From positions 1 through 47,367 of the forward strand of contig JANYDT010000253.1 of the NCBI GenBank assembly GCA_025359845.1: 47,367 nt of DNA, written 5' to 3'. Origin of the DNA: Acidimicrobiia bacterium (GTDB taxonomy: Bacteria; Actinomycetota; Acidimicrobiia; Acidimicrobiales; JANYDT01). A program made the position numbers and the translations under genes. Of this stretch, positions 34,984-43,834 are shown in pieces (positions within the stretch are counted from its first letter, which is position 1; each line of letters begins with the position of its first letter). Under the pieces are notes generated by a model, which ran no database searches, had not been told where the DNA came from, and saw only the letters and a program-made list of their open reading frames with translations.

Positions 34984-36180
34984 GTGGCCAAGAAATGGAC
35001 CTTCACTTCGGAATCGGTGACCGAAGGTCATCCAGACAAAATGGCCGACCAGGTCTCCGACGGGGTGCTCGACGCCATCCTGAGCGAAGACCCTGCAGGC
35101 CGGGTGGCCTGCGAAACGCTTCTCACTACCGGTCTTGTGGTCGTGGCCGGCGAAATCACGACCAACGCGTACGTCGATATACCGAAGCTCGTTCGCGAGA
35201 CGGTGAAGGGGATTGGATACGACGACGCCAAGAAGGGCTTCGACGGCAACACGTGCGGCGTGATTGTCTCGATCGATGAGCAGTCGACAGACATTGCCAT
35301 GGGGGTCGACAAAGCCCACGAAATGCGAACCGAGCACGACATCGACGCCGAGCTCGACTCCCAGGGCGCCGGCGACCAAGGGATGATGTTCGGGTTTGCG
35401 TGTGATGAGACCGCCGATCTCATGCCGCTGCCGATATGGCTGGCCCACCGCCTGGCCGAGCGCCTCACCGCGGTCCGTAAGTCAGGCCAGTTGGCGTATC
35501 TGCGCCCTGACGGCAAGACCCAGGTCACGTTTGACTACGAAAACGGTCGGCCCACGGCACTCCGGACTGTCTTGATTTCCACCCAGCATGCACCGGGTGT
35601 CGACCTCGCCGGCCAACTCCACAAAGACTTGCTCGAGCACGTCGTAAAGCCCATCGTGCCGGCTCAATTCGCGCAAGACAAGTACCGTTTTCTGTCGAAT
35701 CCGACCGGCAACTTCGTGCTGGGGGGCCCCCATGCCGATACGGGGCTCACCGGTCGCAAGATCATCGTTGACACCTACGGCGGCGCAGCCCGTCACGGTG
35801 GCGGCGCCTTCTCGGGCAAAGACCCGTCCAAAGTCGACCGCTCAGCCGCCTACGCGGCTCGTTGGGTGGCCAAGCATGTCGTGGCGTCAGGAGCGGCGAC
35901 GCGCTGCGAAATCCAGGTGGCCTACGCCATCGGTGTAGCCCGCCCGGTCTCGGTGATGGTCGAGACCTTCGGCACCGAGACGGTCAGCGCGGAGCGCATC
36001 GAAGCGGCCGTCACTGAGGTGTTCGACCTCCGCCCGGCGGCCATCATCCGCGACCTCGATCTGCGCCGACCCTTCTACCAACGCACCGCGGCTTACGGGC
36101 ACTTCGGGCGTCAAGATCCCGATTTCACATGGGAGCACACCACTCGCCTCGACGCTTTCAAGAAGGCACTCGGCCAGTAG
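34984..36180 (+). CDS. metK: S-adenosylmethionine synthetase
   Basis: Makes S-adenosylmethionine from methionine and ATP. The 398-residue product has [17 protein letters not shown], the signature [12 protein letters not shown], and the P-loop-like [16 protein letters not shown]. The GTG start gives [10 protein letters not shown], as expected. No Shine-Dalgarno is seen. Confidence 0.98.
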   Translation: MAKKWTFTSESVTEGHPDKMADQVSDGVLDAILSEDPAGRVACETLLTTGLVVVAGEITTNAYVDIPKLVRETVKGIGYDDAKKGFDGNTCGVIVSIDEQSTDIAMGVDKAHEMRTEHDIDAELDSQGAGDQGMMFGFACDETADLMPLPIWLAHRLAERLTAVRKSGQLAYLRPDGKTQVTFDYENGRPTALRTVLISTQHAPGVDLAGQLHKDLLEHVVKPIVPAQFAQDKYRFLSNPTGNFVLGGPHADTGLTGRKIIVDTYGGAARHGGGAFSGKDPSKVDRSAAYAARWVAKHVVASGAATRCEIQVAYAIGVARPVSVMVETFGTETVSAERIEAAVTEVFDLRPAAIIRDLDLRRPFYQRTAAYGHFGRQDPDFTWEHTTRLDAFKKALGQ

Positions 36181-36198
36181 GTCGCGGCCCTCGTTAAC

Positions 36199-37932
36199 GT
36201 GTCGCGGGTCGTGCGGGTCCTGCCCGACGAGCCCGCCATCGACAAGCTGTTTGACTATCTCGTGCCGGACGCGATGGGGCCCGCGGTCCGCATCGGCGCG
36301 ATGGTGCGCATAGCGTTGCACGGGCGCCGGGTTGGCGGTTGGGTCATCGAAGACGATGTGGAGCCGTCCGTGGGCGACGATAAGTTGCGTCCGTTGGCCA
36401 AAGTTCGAGGTTTCGGGCCGCCGGCGTCGATTGTTGGACTGACCGAATGGGCAGCCTGGCGGTGGGCCGGGCGCCGCGCCGTGTTGCTCCGGGCCGCTTC
36501 CCCCAAGGGCGCGGTAGTCAAATTGCCGTCACCGGCGCGCAACCTGGCCGGTGCCCGTCAGGCCGCAGCCAGTGCCGACGACGAAGTGGCGCGGTTGGCC
36601 TCGGCCGCCTTGGGCAGGATTGGTCCGTCGGTCTTGCGCATTCCTCCCGCCCTTGACCCGTTTTCGGCGATCATCGAAGCGGCGCGCCTCGGCGACGTGC
36701 TCGTCATTGCGCCGTCGCAGGCCCGGGCCGAACTCATCGGCCGGCGGCTACGGCGCCTGGCCATACCGGTCGCCGTGCTCCCCGATGAGTGGGCTCGGGC
36801 GGCCGCCGGGGGTGGCGTCGTGGTCGGGGCCCGAGGCGCGGCGTGGGCCCCCAACGAGCCTCTTAGCATCGTCGTGCTAGACGAACACGACGAGGCCCAC
36901 AAGGAGGAACGCCAACCGACCTGGCATGGGCGCGACGTAGCGGTTGAAAGGGCCCGTCGCGCTGGCATTCCCTGTCTTTTGCTGTCGCCGTGTCCAACGC
37001 TCGAAGCGCTGGCGTTGGCGGCGCCGGCCGCGGTCTCGCGCCAAAGCGAGCGGGCCGGTTGGGCCGTCCTTCAGATCATCGATCGAACCGGTGATGACCC
37101 GGCCCGCGCCGGGCTGATCAGCGAAGCACTCGTGACGCCCTTACGCACCGCCTCGACGGCAGTGTGCGTCCTTAACCGGACCGGTCGGTCGCGCCTCCTG
37201 GCGTGCGCCTCGTGCGCCACCTTGGCCCGTTGCGAAGTGTGTGACGCGGCGGTGCATCAGCCCTACGACGAGTTAGTCTGCGCCCGCTGCTCGACCGCGC
37301 GTCTCGTCGTGTGCCTGACCTGTGGCGGAGGCCGGTTCAAGAACGTACGCGCCGGCACCACCCGACTCAGAGACGACCTCGAGGTTCTGACGCAACGCCC
37401 GGTCGCCGAGGTCACGTCGGCCACCGGGGAGCTGCCCGAGGCTGGGGTGTACATCGGCACAGAAGCCATCTTGCATCGCATTGCGCGTGCCGATGTCGTG
37501 GCCTTTCTCGACATGGACTCGGAGTTGTTGGCGCCGCGCTATCGCGCCAACGAGCAAGCCCTCGCACTGCTGGCGCGCGCCTCTCGACTGGTCGGGGGAA
37601 GAGGGCCCGGACGGGTGTACGTGCAGACGCGACTGCCCGATCATGAGGTGCTGCGAGCGGCCAGTCTGGCCGATCCGGAGCGACTGGTCGAACCGGAACT
37701 GAGTCGTCGGCGAGGGTTGCGGTTTCCACCCTTCTCCGCGTTGGCGGTCATCTCCGGATCGGGCGCGCCAGAGTTTGCCGCGGCCCTTCGACCCAACGAA
37801 AACATCGAGGTGGGCGGCGGCGATACCGTGCTGGTGCGAGCTCGTGACGCGGCCCGTTTGGCTGATGCGCTGCACGGATTGGCGCGACCGAAAGGGCGGG
37901 TGCGGGTCGAGGTCGATCCGCTGCGCATTTGA
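36199..37932 (+). CDS. priA: PriA-like primosomal protein without Walker A
   Basis: A 577-residue PriA homologue, shorter than the E. coli helicase (732). The 3'-DNA-binding start RVVRVLPDEPAIDKLFDYLVP is clear. The position of the Walker A lysine holds LRIPPALDPFSAIIEAARLG, with no GxGKT. The DEAH-like box reads VVLDEHDEAHKEE. The zinc cysteines are kept as CASCATLARCEVC...CARC...CLTCGGG. Loss of the ATP site is a known feature of actinobacterial PriA, so it probably restarts forks by binding rather than by unwinding. GTG start 18 bp after metK. Confidence 0.92.
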   Translation: MSRVVRVLPDEPAIDKLFDYLVPDAMGPAVRIGAMVRIALHGRRVGGWVIEDDVEPSVGDDKLRPLAKVRGFGPPASIVGLTEWAAWRWAGRRAVLLRAASPKGAVVKLPSPARNLAGARQAAASADDEVARLASAALGRIGPSVLRIPPALDPFSAIIEAARLGDVLVIAPSQARAELIGRRLRRLAIPVAVLPDEWARAAAGGGVVVGARGAAWAPNEPLSIVVLDEHDEAHKEERQPTWHGRDVAVERARRAGIPCLLLSPCPTLEALALAAPAAVSRQSERAGWAVLQIIDRTGDDPARAGLISEALVTPLRTASTAVCVLNRTGRSRLLACASCATLARCEVCDAAVHQPYDELVCARCSTARLVVCLTCGGGRFKNVRAGTTRLRDDLEVLTQRPVAEVTSATGELPEAGVYIGTEAILHRIARADVVAFLDMDSELLAPRYRANEQALALLARASRLVGGRGPGRVYVQTRLPDHEVLRAASLADPERLVEPELSRRRGLRFPPFSALAVISGSGAPEFAAALRPNENIEVGGGDTVLVRARDAARLADALHGLARPKGRVRVEVDPLRI

Positions 37933-37966
37933 CTGAATTGGCCGACCCGAGCGGGTGTGAATCAGG

Positions 37967-39277
37967 TCAGCTACAGCTCGGCTGGCGGCCCAGCCAGCGA
38001 AGGGCGGCGATCAGGACCGGATCGGTCGGCGTGGCCAGTTGGGCCCAGTTCACCGTCACGCTCTCGTCGGGAATGATCGGCCCATCGTGGGTGCGACCCA
38101 CGGCATCGAGGTCGAGCGCGTTGGTAACCGTGAGGCTGGCGCCGTCGTGAAGGACGCTGAGGATCGTGTAACTCGTCAGCCCGTAGGTCGGTTCACCAAA
38201 CACTCGTGTCGATGGCCGACCGAGGAATGCGAGGGTCGTGGCCTCGGCCGCGCTGGCCGTGAGGGCGCTCGTCAGTACGGCTACCGGACGGCCGGGCCGG
38301 AAAACCGAAGGCGCCGGGGTAACGCCCAGTTCCAGGTTGGCGCCCTGGCGAAGCTCACCGTTTTGGTACGTGAACGCGACCTGCGACCCGTCGGCGAGCA
38401 CCCGCCTGGCGAGCTCTCCGGCGGGCAACAGAGGGGCGACACCAGCCAGCATGGCGGCAATGTAGCCACCCTTGTTACGGCGCAGGTCGATCACCCAGCC
38501 GCAACGGGCGGCGGGGTCGAGGTCGGCGAGGAGTGCTTGGGTCTGTTGCGCAAAGGAACGTTGCGCTCCGGCGTCGCCGACGATGCCGGGCACATCGATG
38601 TACCCCACTTGGCCGGCCAATCGACTGCCGGTCGGAGTTGGCGCGGCCTGGGCGGTTGGAGCGTTCAAGGTTGATACGTCGCCTTTCGAGATCGTGACCG
38701 TGATCTTGCGCTTCCGGCGTGACAACGTGAGCGCCACTTGAGCCGGGAGGTCGCCCGCGGCATCCTTCTTGAAGCTCACCTCCCGGGTTGTGTGCGGGAC
38801 GGGTCCGCCGCCAAACTGTTCGATTCGATCGCCGAGTTTCATCCCGGCCCTCTCGGCCGGGCCGCCCGTAGCGAGGCTCACGACGAGACGCGACGGCCAC
38901 ACCGCGACGAATCCGTAGCCCTGGTTCTTGCCCTGCGTGATCAACACTTGGGTGGCCGGCGGCCGAAACAACGCGTGCTTGTCGCCGGTGGCCTTGACGG
39001 CTTCGTCGATGATCGGATACGCGTCGGTGATGCTGGCGACTCCCGTCGCTTTATCCATGGCCCGAAACCGGATGGCCGCCATGTCGACCTTGTCGGCGTA
39101 AAACGAGTTGCGTTCGATGACGCCGAGGGCCTGATCGACATATTGCGCCGGTGTTACCGAAGGCGCCGCCATAGTGGTTTCGGTTTGCGCCGCTACCGGC
39201 CGGCTCGGACCGAGAGAAATGGCGGCGCACAGGGCGGCGGCGGCCAACGAGAAGAGTCTCGGCGTGAGGGGAAGCAC
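37967..39277 (-). CDS. exported S41-family (tail-specific) protease
   Basis: A 436-residue exported protein. The signal peptide is FSLAAAALCAAISLGP to about VAAQ. A PDZ-like part (GGPAERAGMKLGDRIEQFGGGPV) is followed by the S41 catalytic region: WVIDLRRNKGGYIAAMLAG, TSALTASAAEATTLAFLGRP with the candidate nucleophile Ser, and GEPTYGLTSYTIL. The Lys of the Ser-Lys dyad of CtpA is not evident after GEPT, so the dyad may differ. The GTG at 39277 follows CAGAAT by 6 nt. Divergent from the amidohydrolase. Confidence 0.85.
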   Translation of the reverse strand: MLPLTPRLFSLAAAALCAAISLGPSRPVAAQTETTMAAPSVTPAQYVDQALGVIERNSFYADKVDMAAIRFRAMDKATGVASITDAYPIIDEAVKATGDKHALFRPPATQVLITQGKNQGYGFVAVWPSRLVVSLATGGPAERAGMKLGDRIEQFGGGPVPHTTREVSFKKDAAGDLPAQVALTLSRRKRKITVTISKGDVSTLNAPTAQAAPTPTGSRLAGQVGYIDVPGIVGDAGAQRSFAQQTQALLADLDPAARCGWVIDLRRNKGGYIAAMLAGVAPLLPAGELARRVLADGSQVAFTYQNGELRQGANLELGVTPAPSVFRPGRPVAVLTSALTASAAEATTLAFLGRPSTRVFGEPTYGLTSYTILSVLHDGASLTVTNALDLDAVGRTHDGPIIPDESVTVNWAQLATPTDPVLIAALRWLGRQPSCS

Positions 39278-39283
39278 GGGCCC

Positions 39284-39289
39284 ATTCTG
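39284..39289 (-). promoter_or_regulatory. -10 box (CAGAAT) for the S41 protease
   Basis: CAGAAT on the minus strand, 6 nt before the GTG start. It shares a 53-bp divergent promoter region with the amidohydrolase -10 at 39320. Confidence 0.4.
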
Positions 39290-39319
39290 ACGGGCTCAAA
39301 CGTTGCCCCGTGACCGCCG

Positions 39320-39325
39320 TAAGCT
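39320..39325 (+). promoter_or_regulatory. -10 box (TAAGCT), leaderless spacing
   Basis: TAAGCT lies 5 nt before the amidohydrolase ATG at 39331. Confidence 0.45.
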
Positions 39326-39330
39326 CGCGC

Positions 39331-40545
39331 ATGGCCTACACCGCCGATCGACTCATCCACGATGCCGATTCGCATATCATGGAGGTGCCGTCGTGGTTAC
39401 GCGACCATGCCGATCCGGCGTGGCGCGATCGTCTGCCCGAACTCTTCGTGGCCTCGGTCGCGCCGGGCGAAGACTCACTCATCGATCAGTACACCGCGCA
39501 TCACCGTGACCCCGAATACCGGGCCGCCGATGCCGAGCAGATCATGCTGCGCAAGAACTGGAAGGCCACTGGCTCGTTGGTGGCCGAAGATCGTCCGGGC
39601 GCTCTCGACCTTCTGGGGTTCGCCAGCCAGGCCGTGTTCAACACGTTCGCCAACGGAGTGCTCGTCAAATTGGAGCACGCCACCGATGCCGAGGCCGTCG
39701 ACCGGGCCTACGGCGCAGCCACCGCCCACAATCGAGCGATCACCGAATTCTGCAAGGTGGACCCCCGACTCCTGGCGGTCGGGTATGTGCCGCTCATGGC
39801 AATCGACCGGGCCCCGGCGGCGGCGGCCGAAGCGGTTGCCTTGGGTTGCGACCTCCTCATGATCGCCAGCGCTTGCCCCCGTGACCACAGCCCGAGCCAC
39901 ATCGGTCTTGATCCCGTATGGGCGATCGCGCAGGACGCCGGAGTTCCCGTGGTGACCCATGTGGGTGGCGCGGGCCAGCTCCTTTCGCCCATGTACTTCA
40001 AGAACGGTTTACCGGCGGTTGCCGATTTCCACGGTGGTGCCGAGAACTTCCGTTCGGTCGACTACATGGCCATTCCGAATTGGCCGATGCAGACCTTGTC
40101 CACGCTGCTGTTCGACGGGGTCCTCGACCGGTTTCCGCGGCTCAAATGGGGGGTGATCGAGCAGGGCGCATCATGGCTTCCAGGTTGGATGCGCAACCTC
40201 GACGCCGCGTTCGGCGCCTTCCGCAAGAACGAGGAGCGTCTGCAACGGCTCAGCGCGCCCCCGAGCGAGATCGTGCGCCGACAAGTGCGGGTCACGCCCT
40301 ATCCCCACGAAGACACGGGCTGGATCATCGAACAATCGGGGCCCGAGATCTGCCTGTTTTCTTCCGACTACCCCCACGTCGAGGGTGGCCGTCAGCCGCT
40401 GCATCGGTTCGACACGTCGCTTGCGTCGGTCAGCGACGGAGCCAAGCAGCGCTTCTACTTCGACAACTTCGTCGACCTGATGGGCGACACGCTCGTGCGT
40501 CACGGACTGCCGACGATGATGCCGGCGGGGGTGAGAGCGGCATGA
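39331..40545 (+). CDS. amidohydrolase-family (PF04909-like) metal enzyme
   Basis: A 404-residue TIM-barrel metal-dependent hydrolase or decarboxylase of the amidohydrolase-2 type. Metal ligands are suggested by DADSHIME near the N-terminus, THVGG in the middle and FSSDYPHVEGG near the C-terminus. Such enzymes act on aromatic acids or ring-cleavage products in actinobacterial catabolic loci. The start ATG 39331 fits the leaderless box; an upstream GTG at 39310 adds seven unrelated residues. Confidence 0.88.
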   Translation: MAYTADRLIHDADSHIMEVPSWLRDHADPAWRDRLPELFVASVAPGEDSLIDQYTAHHRDPEYRAADAEQIMLRKNWKATGSLVAEDRPGALDLLGFASQAVFNTFANGVLVKLEHATDAEAVDRAYGAATAHNRAITEFCKVDPRLLAVGYVPLMAIDRAPAAAAEAVALGCDLLMIASACPRDHSPSHIGLDPVWAIAQDAGVPVVTHVGGAGQLLSPMYFKNGLPAVADFHGGAENFRSVDYMAIPNWPMQTLSTLLFDGVLDRFPRLKWGVIEQGASWLPGWMRNLDAAFGAFRKNEERLQRLSAPPSEIVRRQVRVTPYPHEDTGWIIEQSGPEICLFSSDYPHVEGGRQPLHRFDTSLASVSDGAKQRFYFDNFVDLMGDTLVRHGLPTMMPAGVRAA

Positions 40546-40604
40546 GCGAGTACCGACGCGCCGCCATTGACCAAGGCCATGGCGCGTTCGAGAAGCGAGG
40601 ATGA
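40542..40604 (+). CDS. possible 20-residue ORF between amidohydrolase and rhomboid genes
   Basis: ATG 40542 overlaps the amidohydrolase stop (ATGA) and reads 20 codons (MSEYRRAAIDQGHGAFEKRG) to a TGA at 40602, 1 bp before the rhomboid GTG. It is perfectly placed for coupled translation, but it is too short to judge and may only pass ribosomes along. Confidence 0.25.
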   Translation: MSEYRRAAIDQGHGAFEKRG

Positions 40605-40605
40605 C

Positions 40606-41259
40606 GTGACCGCGTCATCGATTTCGCCGGTTGATTCAGCCCCGGTTGAGAAGCCCAAGCGGGGTGAACTGACGATCCAGCAGTCGGGGCGGATCATTGG
40701 CGCCATGGTCGCGGTGCTGTGGGCGATCGAGATCATCGACACGATCGTGAATCACCGCTTTGATCGATACGGCGTTCAACCTCGGACGCTGAGCGGCTTG
40801 CGGGGCATTCCCCTGGCGCCGCTCCTGCACGCCAATTTTCGCCACCTGATCGGCAATACGATCCCGCTGGCGGCAATGGGATGGCTGGTGCTCGTCGGTG
40901 GAGTCCAGCGGTTGGTCCGCACAACTGTCGTGATCGTGGTCGTAAGCGGCATGGGCATGTGGTTGTTCGGGGGATCAAACACCGTCCATCTCGGGGCCAG
41001 CGGAGTGGTGTTCGGATACCTCGGCTACTTGTTGTTGCGCGGGGTGTTCTCTCGCAAGATCGGTCAGATAGCGCTCGGACTCCTCGTGCTCGTGCTCTAC
41101 GGCGGACTCATCTGGGGCCTGCTGCCGACGCCGAGCGGGGTGAGCTGGCAGGGTCACCTGTTCGGTCTCTTCGGCGGCATTCTGGTGGCTCGCATCGAAG
41201 CGCAACCGTCGGTACACGACGAGACTTCGGGAAAAGTCATCCCCACGACCGTCGTCTGA
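40606..41259 (+). CDS. rhomboid-family intramembrane serine protease
   Basis: A 217-residue membrane protease of the GlpG family. It has six predicted helices, the helix-2 HLIGN motif (NFRHLIGNTIPL), the catalytic Ser in HLGASGVVFGYLG and the catalytic His in SWQGHLFGLFGG. About 35 polar residues precede the first helix. GTG 40606 follows GCGAGGA closely and gives a better start than the TTG at 40567, which would overlap the small ORF. Substrate unknown. Confidence 0.92.
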   Translation: MTASSISPVDSAPVEKPKRGELTIQQSGRIIGAMVAVLWAIEIIDTIVNHRFDRYGVQPRTLSGLRGIPLAPLLHANFRHLIGNTIPLAAMGWLVLVGGVQRLVRTTVVIVVVSGMGMWLFGGSNTVHLGASGVVFGYLGYLLLRGVFSRKIGQIALGLLVLVLYGGLIWGLLPTPSGVSWQGHLFGLFGGILVARIEAQPSVHDETSGKVIPTTVV

Positions 41260-41322
41260 CGCGCTGCCGGAGCTTTGTTCGACGGGTTGGCCGGCTGTGC
41301 ACCGCGCTGTCAGACTGCCGTC

Positions 41323-42186
41323 ATGAAGCCTGAGATTCACGACTACGAAACAGTTCGCTACGAGCGCCTTGATGGTGACGACGCGGGGATTGCTCGCGTG
41401 GTGATGAACCGCCCGCATGCCCGCAACGCGCAGAACGTGCAGATGACGTATGACCTCAACGACGCCTTCGATCGGGCCGCGGGAGATGACGCGGTAAAGG
41501 TGATCATCGTTTCGGGCGAGGGCCCGCATTTCTCAGCCGGCCACGACTTGCGTGACCGCGCCAAGATGACTGACCACGAGACCGTTGGTACCTGGTGCGG
41601 GTTCGAGCTACCGGGCCACGAGGGGTACATGGCCCGGGAGGAGGAGATCTACCTCGGGATGTGCCGGCGGTGGCGCAACCTTCCCAAACCGACGATCGCC
41701 CAGATCCATGGCCGCACCATCGCCGGCGGTCTGATGATCGCTTGGGTGTGCGACCTGATCATCGCGTCCGATGACGCCACGTTCGTCGATCCGGTCGTGA
41801 ACATGGGGGTCAACGGGGTCGAGTGGTTCGCCCATCCGTGGGAACTCGGGGCCCGCAAGGCCAAGGAGTTTCTCTTCACCGCCGATTCGTGGACTGCCGA
41901 GGAGGCGCATCGCCTCGGTATGGTGAATCACGTTGTGGCCCGCGAACAACTCGCCGACTTCACCTTGGCCATGGCCCGCAAAATTGCGACCAAGCCGACG
42001 TTCGCCCTCAAACTCACCAAAGAATCGGTCAATCAAACCATGGACGCCATGGGTCAGGTCACGGCCATGAACGCAACCTTCTCGATGCATCAGATCGCCC
42101 ACGCCCACAACATGCTCCGCTTCGGCTCACTCGCCGATCCCGCTGGCATCACGATCCACCCCAAAGCCGACACTTCCTCGCCGTGA
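41323..42186 (+). CDS. enoyl-CoA hydratase/isomerase family protein
   Basis: A 287-residue crotonase. Oxyanion-hole segments: HFSAGHDLRDR and HGRTIAGGLMIAWVCDLIIAS. The Glu expected after GG (GGxxE) is absent (AGGLMIAW), and the second site reads PVVNMGVNGVEWFAHPW, with a candidate Glu at EW. It may thus not be a simple hydratase. CAGACT lies 6 nt before the ATG. Neighbours suggest a role in CoA-ester degradation. Confidence 0.88.
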   Translation: MKPEIHDYETVRYERLDGDDAGIARVVMNRPHARNAQNVQMTYDLNDAFDRAAGDDAVKVIIVSGEGPHFSAGHDLRDRAKMTDHETVGTWCGFELPGHEGYMAREEEIYLGMCRRWRNLPKPTIAQIHGRTIAGGLMIAWVCDLIIASDDATFVDPVVNMGVNGVEWFAHPWELGARKAKEFLFTADSWTAEEAHRLGMVNHVVAREQLADFTLAMARKIATKPTFALKLTKESVNQTMDAMGQVTAMNATFSMHQIAHAHNMLRFGSLADPAGITIHPKADTSSP

Positions 42187-42240
42187 CGGTCAGGTAGGTC
42201 GTAGCCCCCGGCGTGTCTGTCGGTTCGCCCCGACGCGACG

Positions 42241-42277
42241 TTGACGATATCGTCAAGTAGCCGACCTGACGTCGTCA
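42241..42277. promoter_or_regulatory. tandem palindromic operator-like sites before an SDR gene
   Basis: TTGACGATATCGTCAA at 42241-42256 is a perfect 16-bp palindrome. TGACG-T-CGTCA at 42267-42277 repeats its outer arms. The centres are about 24 bp apart, roughly two helical turns, 35-70 bp before the SDR start. It looks like a double operator for a dimeric repressor. Confidence 0.55.
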
Positions 42278-42311
42278 AGTCGCCCCATCGACCAGTGAAA
42301 GAGGTACGGAA

Positions 42312-43079
42312 ATGGATCCCTCAGGCAAGAAGGCAGTGGTTGTCGGCGGTGCGTCGGGCATGGCTCGCGCCACTGCCGAACTGTTGACCAAGAAAGGCGC
42401 CACGGTAGCGATTCTCGACCGCGCCACGTCAGCTGGAGCTGACGTGGCGAAGCTGCTCGGGAACGGCGCCACGTTCCACCCGTGCGATGTGACCGACGCG
42501 GAGGGTACCGAAGCGGCGCTCGCGGCTGCGCTCGCTGCGATGGGCGCAATCCACATAGCGGTCAACACCGCCGGAGGCGGGATTGGCAGCCGCACCATCG
42601 GTCGCGACGGGCCGCATCCGCTCGACGCCTTCCGCAGCGTGGTGGAGCTGAACCTCATCGCCACGTTCAACCTCAACCGTCTTCAGGCGTGGCACATGAG
42701 CAAGAATGATCCCGACGAAGACGATGAGCGCGGCGTGATCATCAACACCGCTTCGATCGCCGCCTTCGAGGGCCAGATCGGCCAAGTCGCCTATACCGCG
42801 GCCAAAGCCGGTATCGCCGCCATGAGTTTGACCATGGCCCGTGACCTCGGCAGCTTCGGCATCCGGGTCAACGCCATTGCGCCGAGCCTTTTCGCCACCG
42901 GCGCGGTCGCTGGGATTCCCGACGAGATGGCCACAGCACTCGTGCGCGACGCAGCTTTCCCGAAGCGGATGGGCCGTCCCGACGAATACGCCAAATTGGC
43001 GTTGTCAATCATCGAGAACGCGATGCTGAACGGCGGCACGATTCGCCTCGACGCCGGTCAGCGGTTCGCTCCGCGCTGA
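42312..43079 (+). CDS. short-chain dehydrogenase, 3-hydroxyacyl-CoA dehydrogenase II-like
   Basis: A 255-residue SDR resembling the 17-beta-hydroxysteroid dehydrogenase 10 / 3-hydroxyacyl-CoA dehydrogenase type II group. Cofactor loop GGASGMARA, Asp of AILDRA suggesting NAD, NTAGGG, catalytic Ser of [10 protein letters not shown] and YTAAK. The C-terminal [15 protein letters not shown] is typical of that group. GAGG lies upstream of ATG 42312. Probable role: oxidation of a hydroxyacyl-CoA. Confidence 0.93.
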   Translation: MDPSGKKAVVVGGASGMARATAELLTKKGATVAILDRATSAGADVAKLLGNGATFHPCDVTDAEGTEAALAAALAAMGAIHIAVNTAGGGIGSRTIGRDGPHPLDAFRSVVELNLIATFNLNRLQAWHMSKNDPDEDDERGVIINTASIAAFEGQIGQVAYTAAKAGIAAMSLTMARDLGSFGIRVNAIAPSLFATGAVAGIPDEMATALVRDAAFPKRMGRPDEYAKLALSIIENAMLNGGTIRLDAGQRFAPR

Positions 43080-43106
43080 TCGACGGGCGACGACTTTGCC
43101 CGACGA
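43080..43106. terminator. hairpin between convergent SDR and TetR genes
   Basis: TCG-a-CGGGC (43080-43088) pairs with GCCCG-a-CGA (43098-43106) with one A-A mismatch and a 9-nt loop. It fills the 29-bp gap between the two stop codons. Confidence 0.5.
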
Positions 43107-43108
43107 TG

Positions 43109-43762
43109 TCAGTCGCTCGGTTGATCGGTGGCGCCGAGCGCCGGGAGGCAAAACCGGAGAACTTCCGCGACAGCTTCGGCTTGGGTCGGCCAGACCGGTG
43201 TGCCGGCCACGCTCGCCTGTAGCAGGCCGCCCACGAGGGCTTGGATGGACCGGGCATGAGAATCCGGGACGGCACTGGGAAAGGTGCCGTCGCCGCGTCC
43301 AAAGCTCAGGACCGTAACCAGCGGGGCGCTCATTGCTTCCCGCACGCGTCGCCGCTCCGAATCGTCGGCCGCTCGTTGCGCCGCCTCGGAACTGAGAAGA
43401 GCTACTCGGACGGCTTTACGTCGGTCATAGCCGAAGCTGAGCATCTCGTCGACCCACGCCTCGAGTTTCCCCAGTGTCGAGCCGACTGCCGCCACACGCG
43501 TGGCGAGGCGTGCGGCGGCCCGTTCGGCCTCGCGACGCGCCATCTTGCGCAGCAGGTCGTCTTTCGAGGCGAAGTGCCGGTAAAAGGCGCGTGTCGATAG
43601 TCCGGCCTCTTGGAGAATCTCGGTCACGTTGGCGTCGGCCGAGGCGGCGCGGCGCATCACGGTCATCGCCGCATCAAGGATCAGCTGTAGTTCCGCGTCT
43701 GGACTGAAACGTCGCGGTCGACCCGGACGTACCGCCACTTCCGTTACGACAACTTCGTTCAT
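43109..43762 (-). CDS. TetR-family transcriptional regulator
   Basis: A 217-residue repressor. The N-terminal helix-turn-helix reads ELQLILDAAMTVM...VTEILQEAGLSTRAFYRHFASKDDLL, the classic TetR pattern. The C-terminal ligand domain has no recognisable specificity. It probably controls the surrounding CoA-ester genes and itself: a near-perfect palindrome lies 29-45 bp upstream of its start. No good ribosome site is visible. Confidence 0.94.
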   Translation of the reverse strand: MNEVVVTEVAVRPGRPRRFSPDAELQLILDAAMTVMRRAASADANVTEILQEAGLSTRAFYRHFASKDDLLRKMARREAERAAARLATRVAAVGSTLGKLEAWVDEMLSFGYDRRKAVRVALLSSEAAQRAADDSERRRVREAMSAPLVTVLSFGRGDGTFPSAVPDSHARSIQALVGGLLQASVAGTPVWPTQAEAVAEVLRFCLPALGATDQPSD

Positions 43763-43790
43763 CTTTTACGCATGGCAATGCTCACGAGTA

Positions 43791-43807
43791 TGAGAATGTC
43801 ATTTTCA
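43791..43807. promoter_or_regulatory. candidate TetR operator
   Basis: TGAGAATG-T-CATTTTCA is a 17-nt palindrome with a single mismatch. It lies between the TetR start and the CoA-transferase stop, in AT-richer DNA than the surroundings, and fits self-repression. I did not find the same sequence before the neighbouring genes. Confidence 0.5.
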
Positions 43808-43834
43808 CTCCAGGTTGTCAAGTCCTGACCAGAG

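Noticed and set aside
37980-37995. GGCTGG-CGGC-CCAGCC hairpin near the S41/priA convergent junction
   Set aside because: It lies wholly inside the S41 coding end and has no T-run; too short to call a terminator with confidence.
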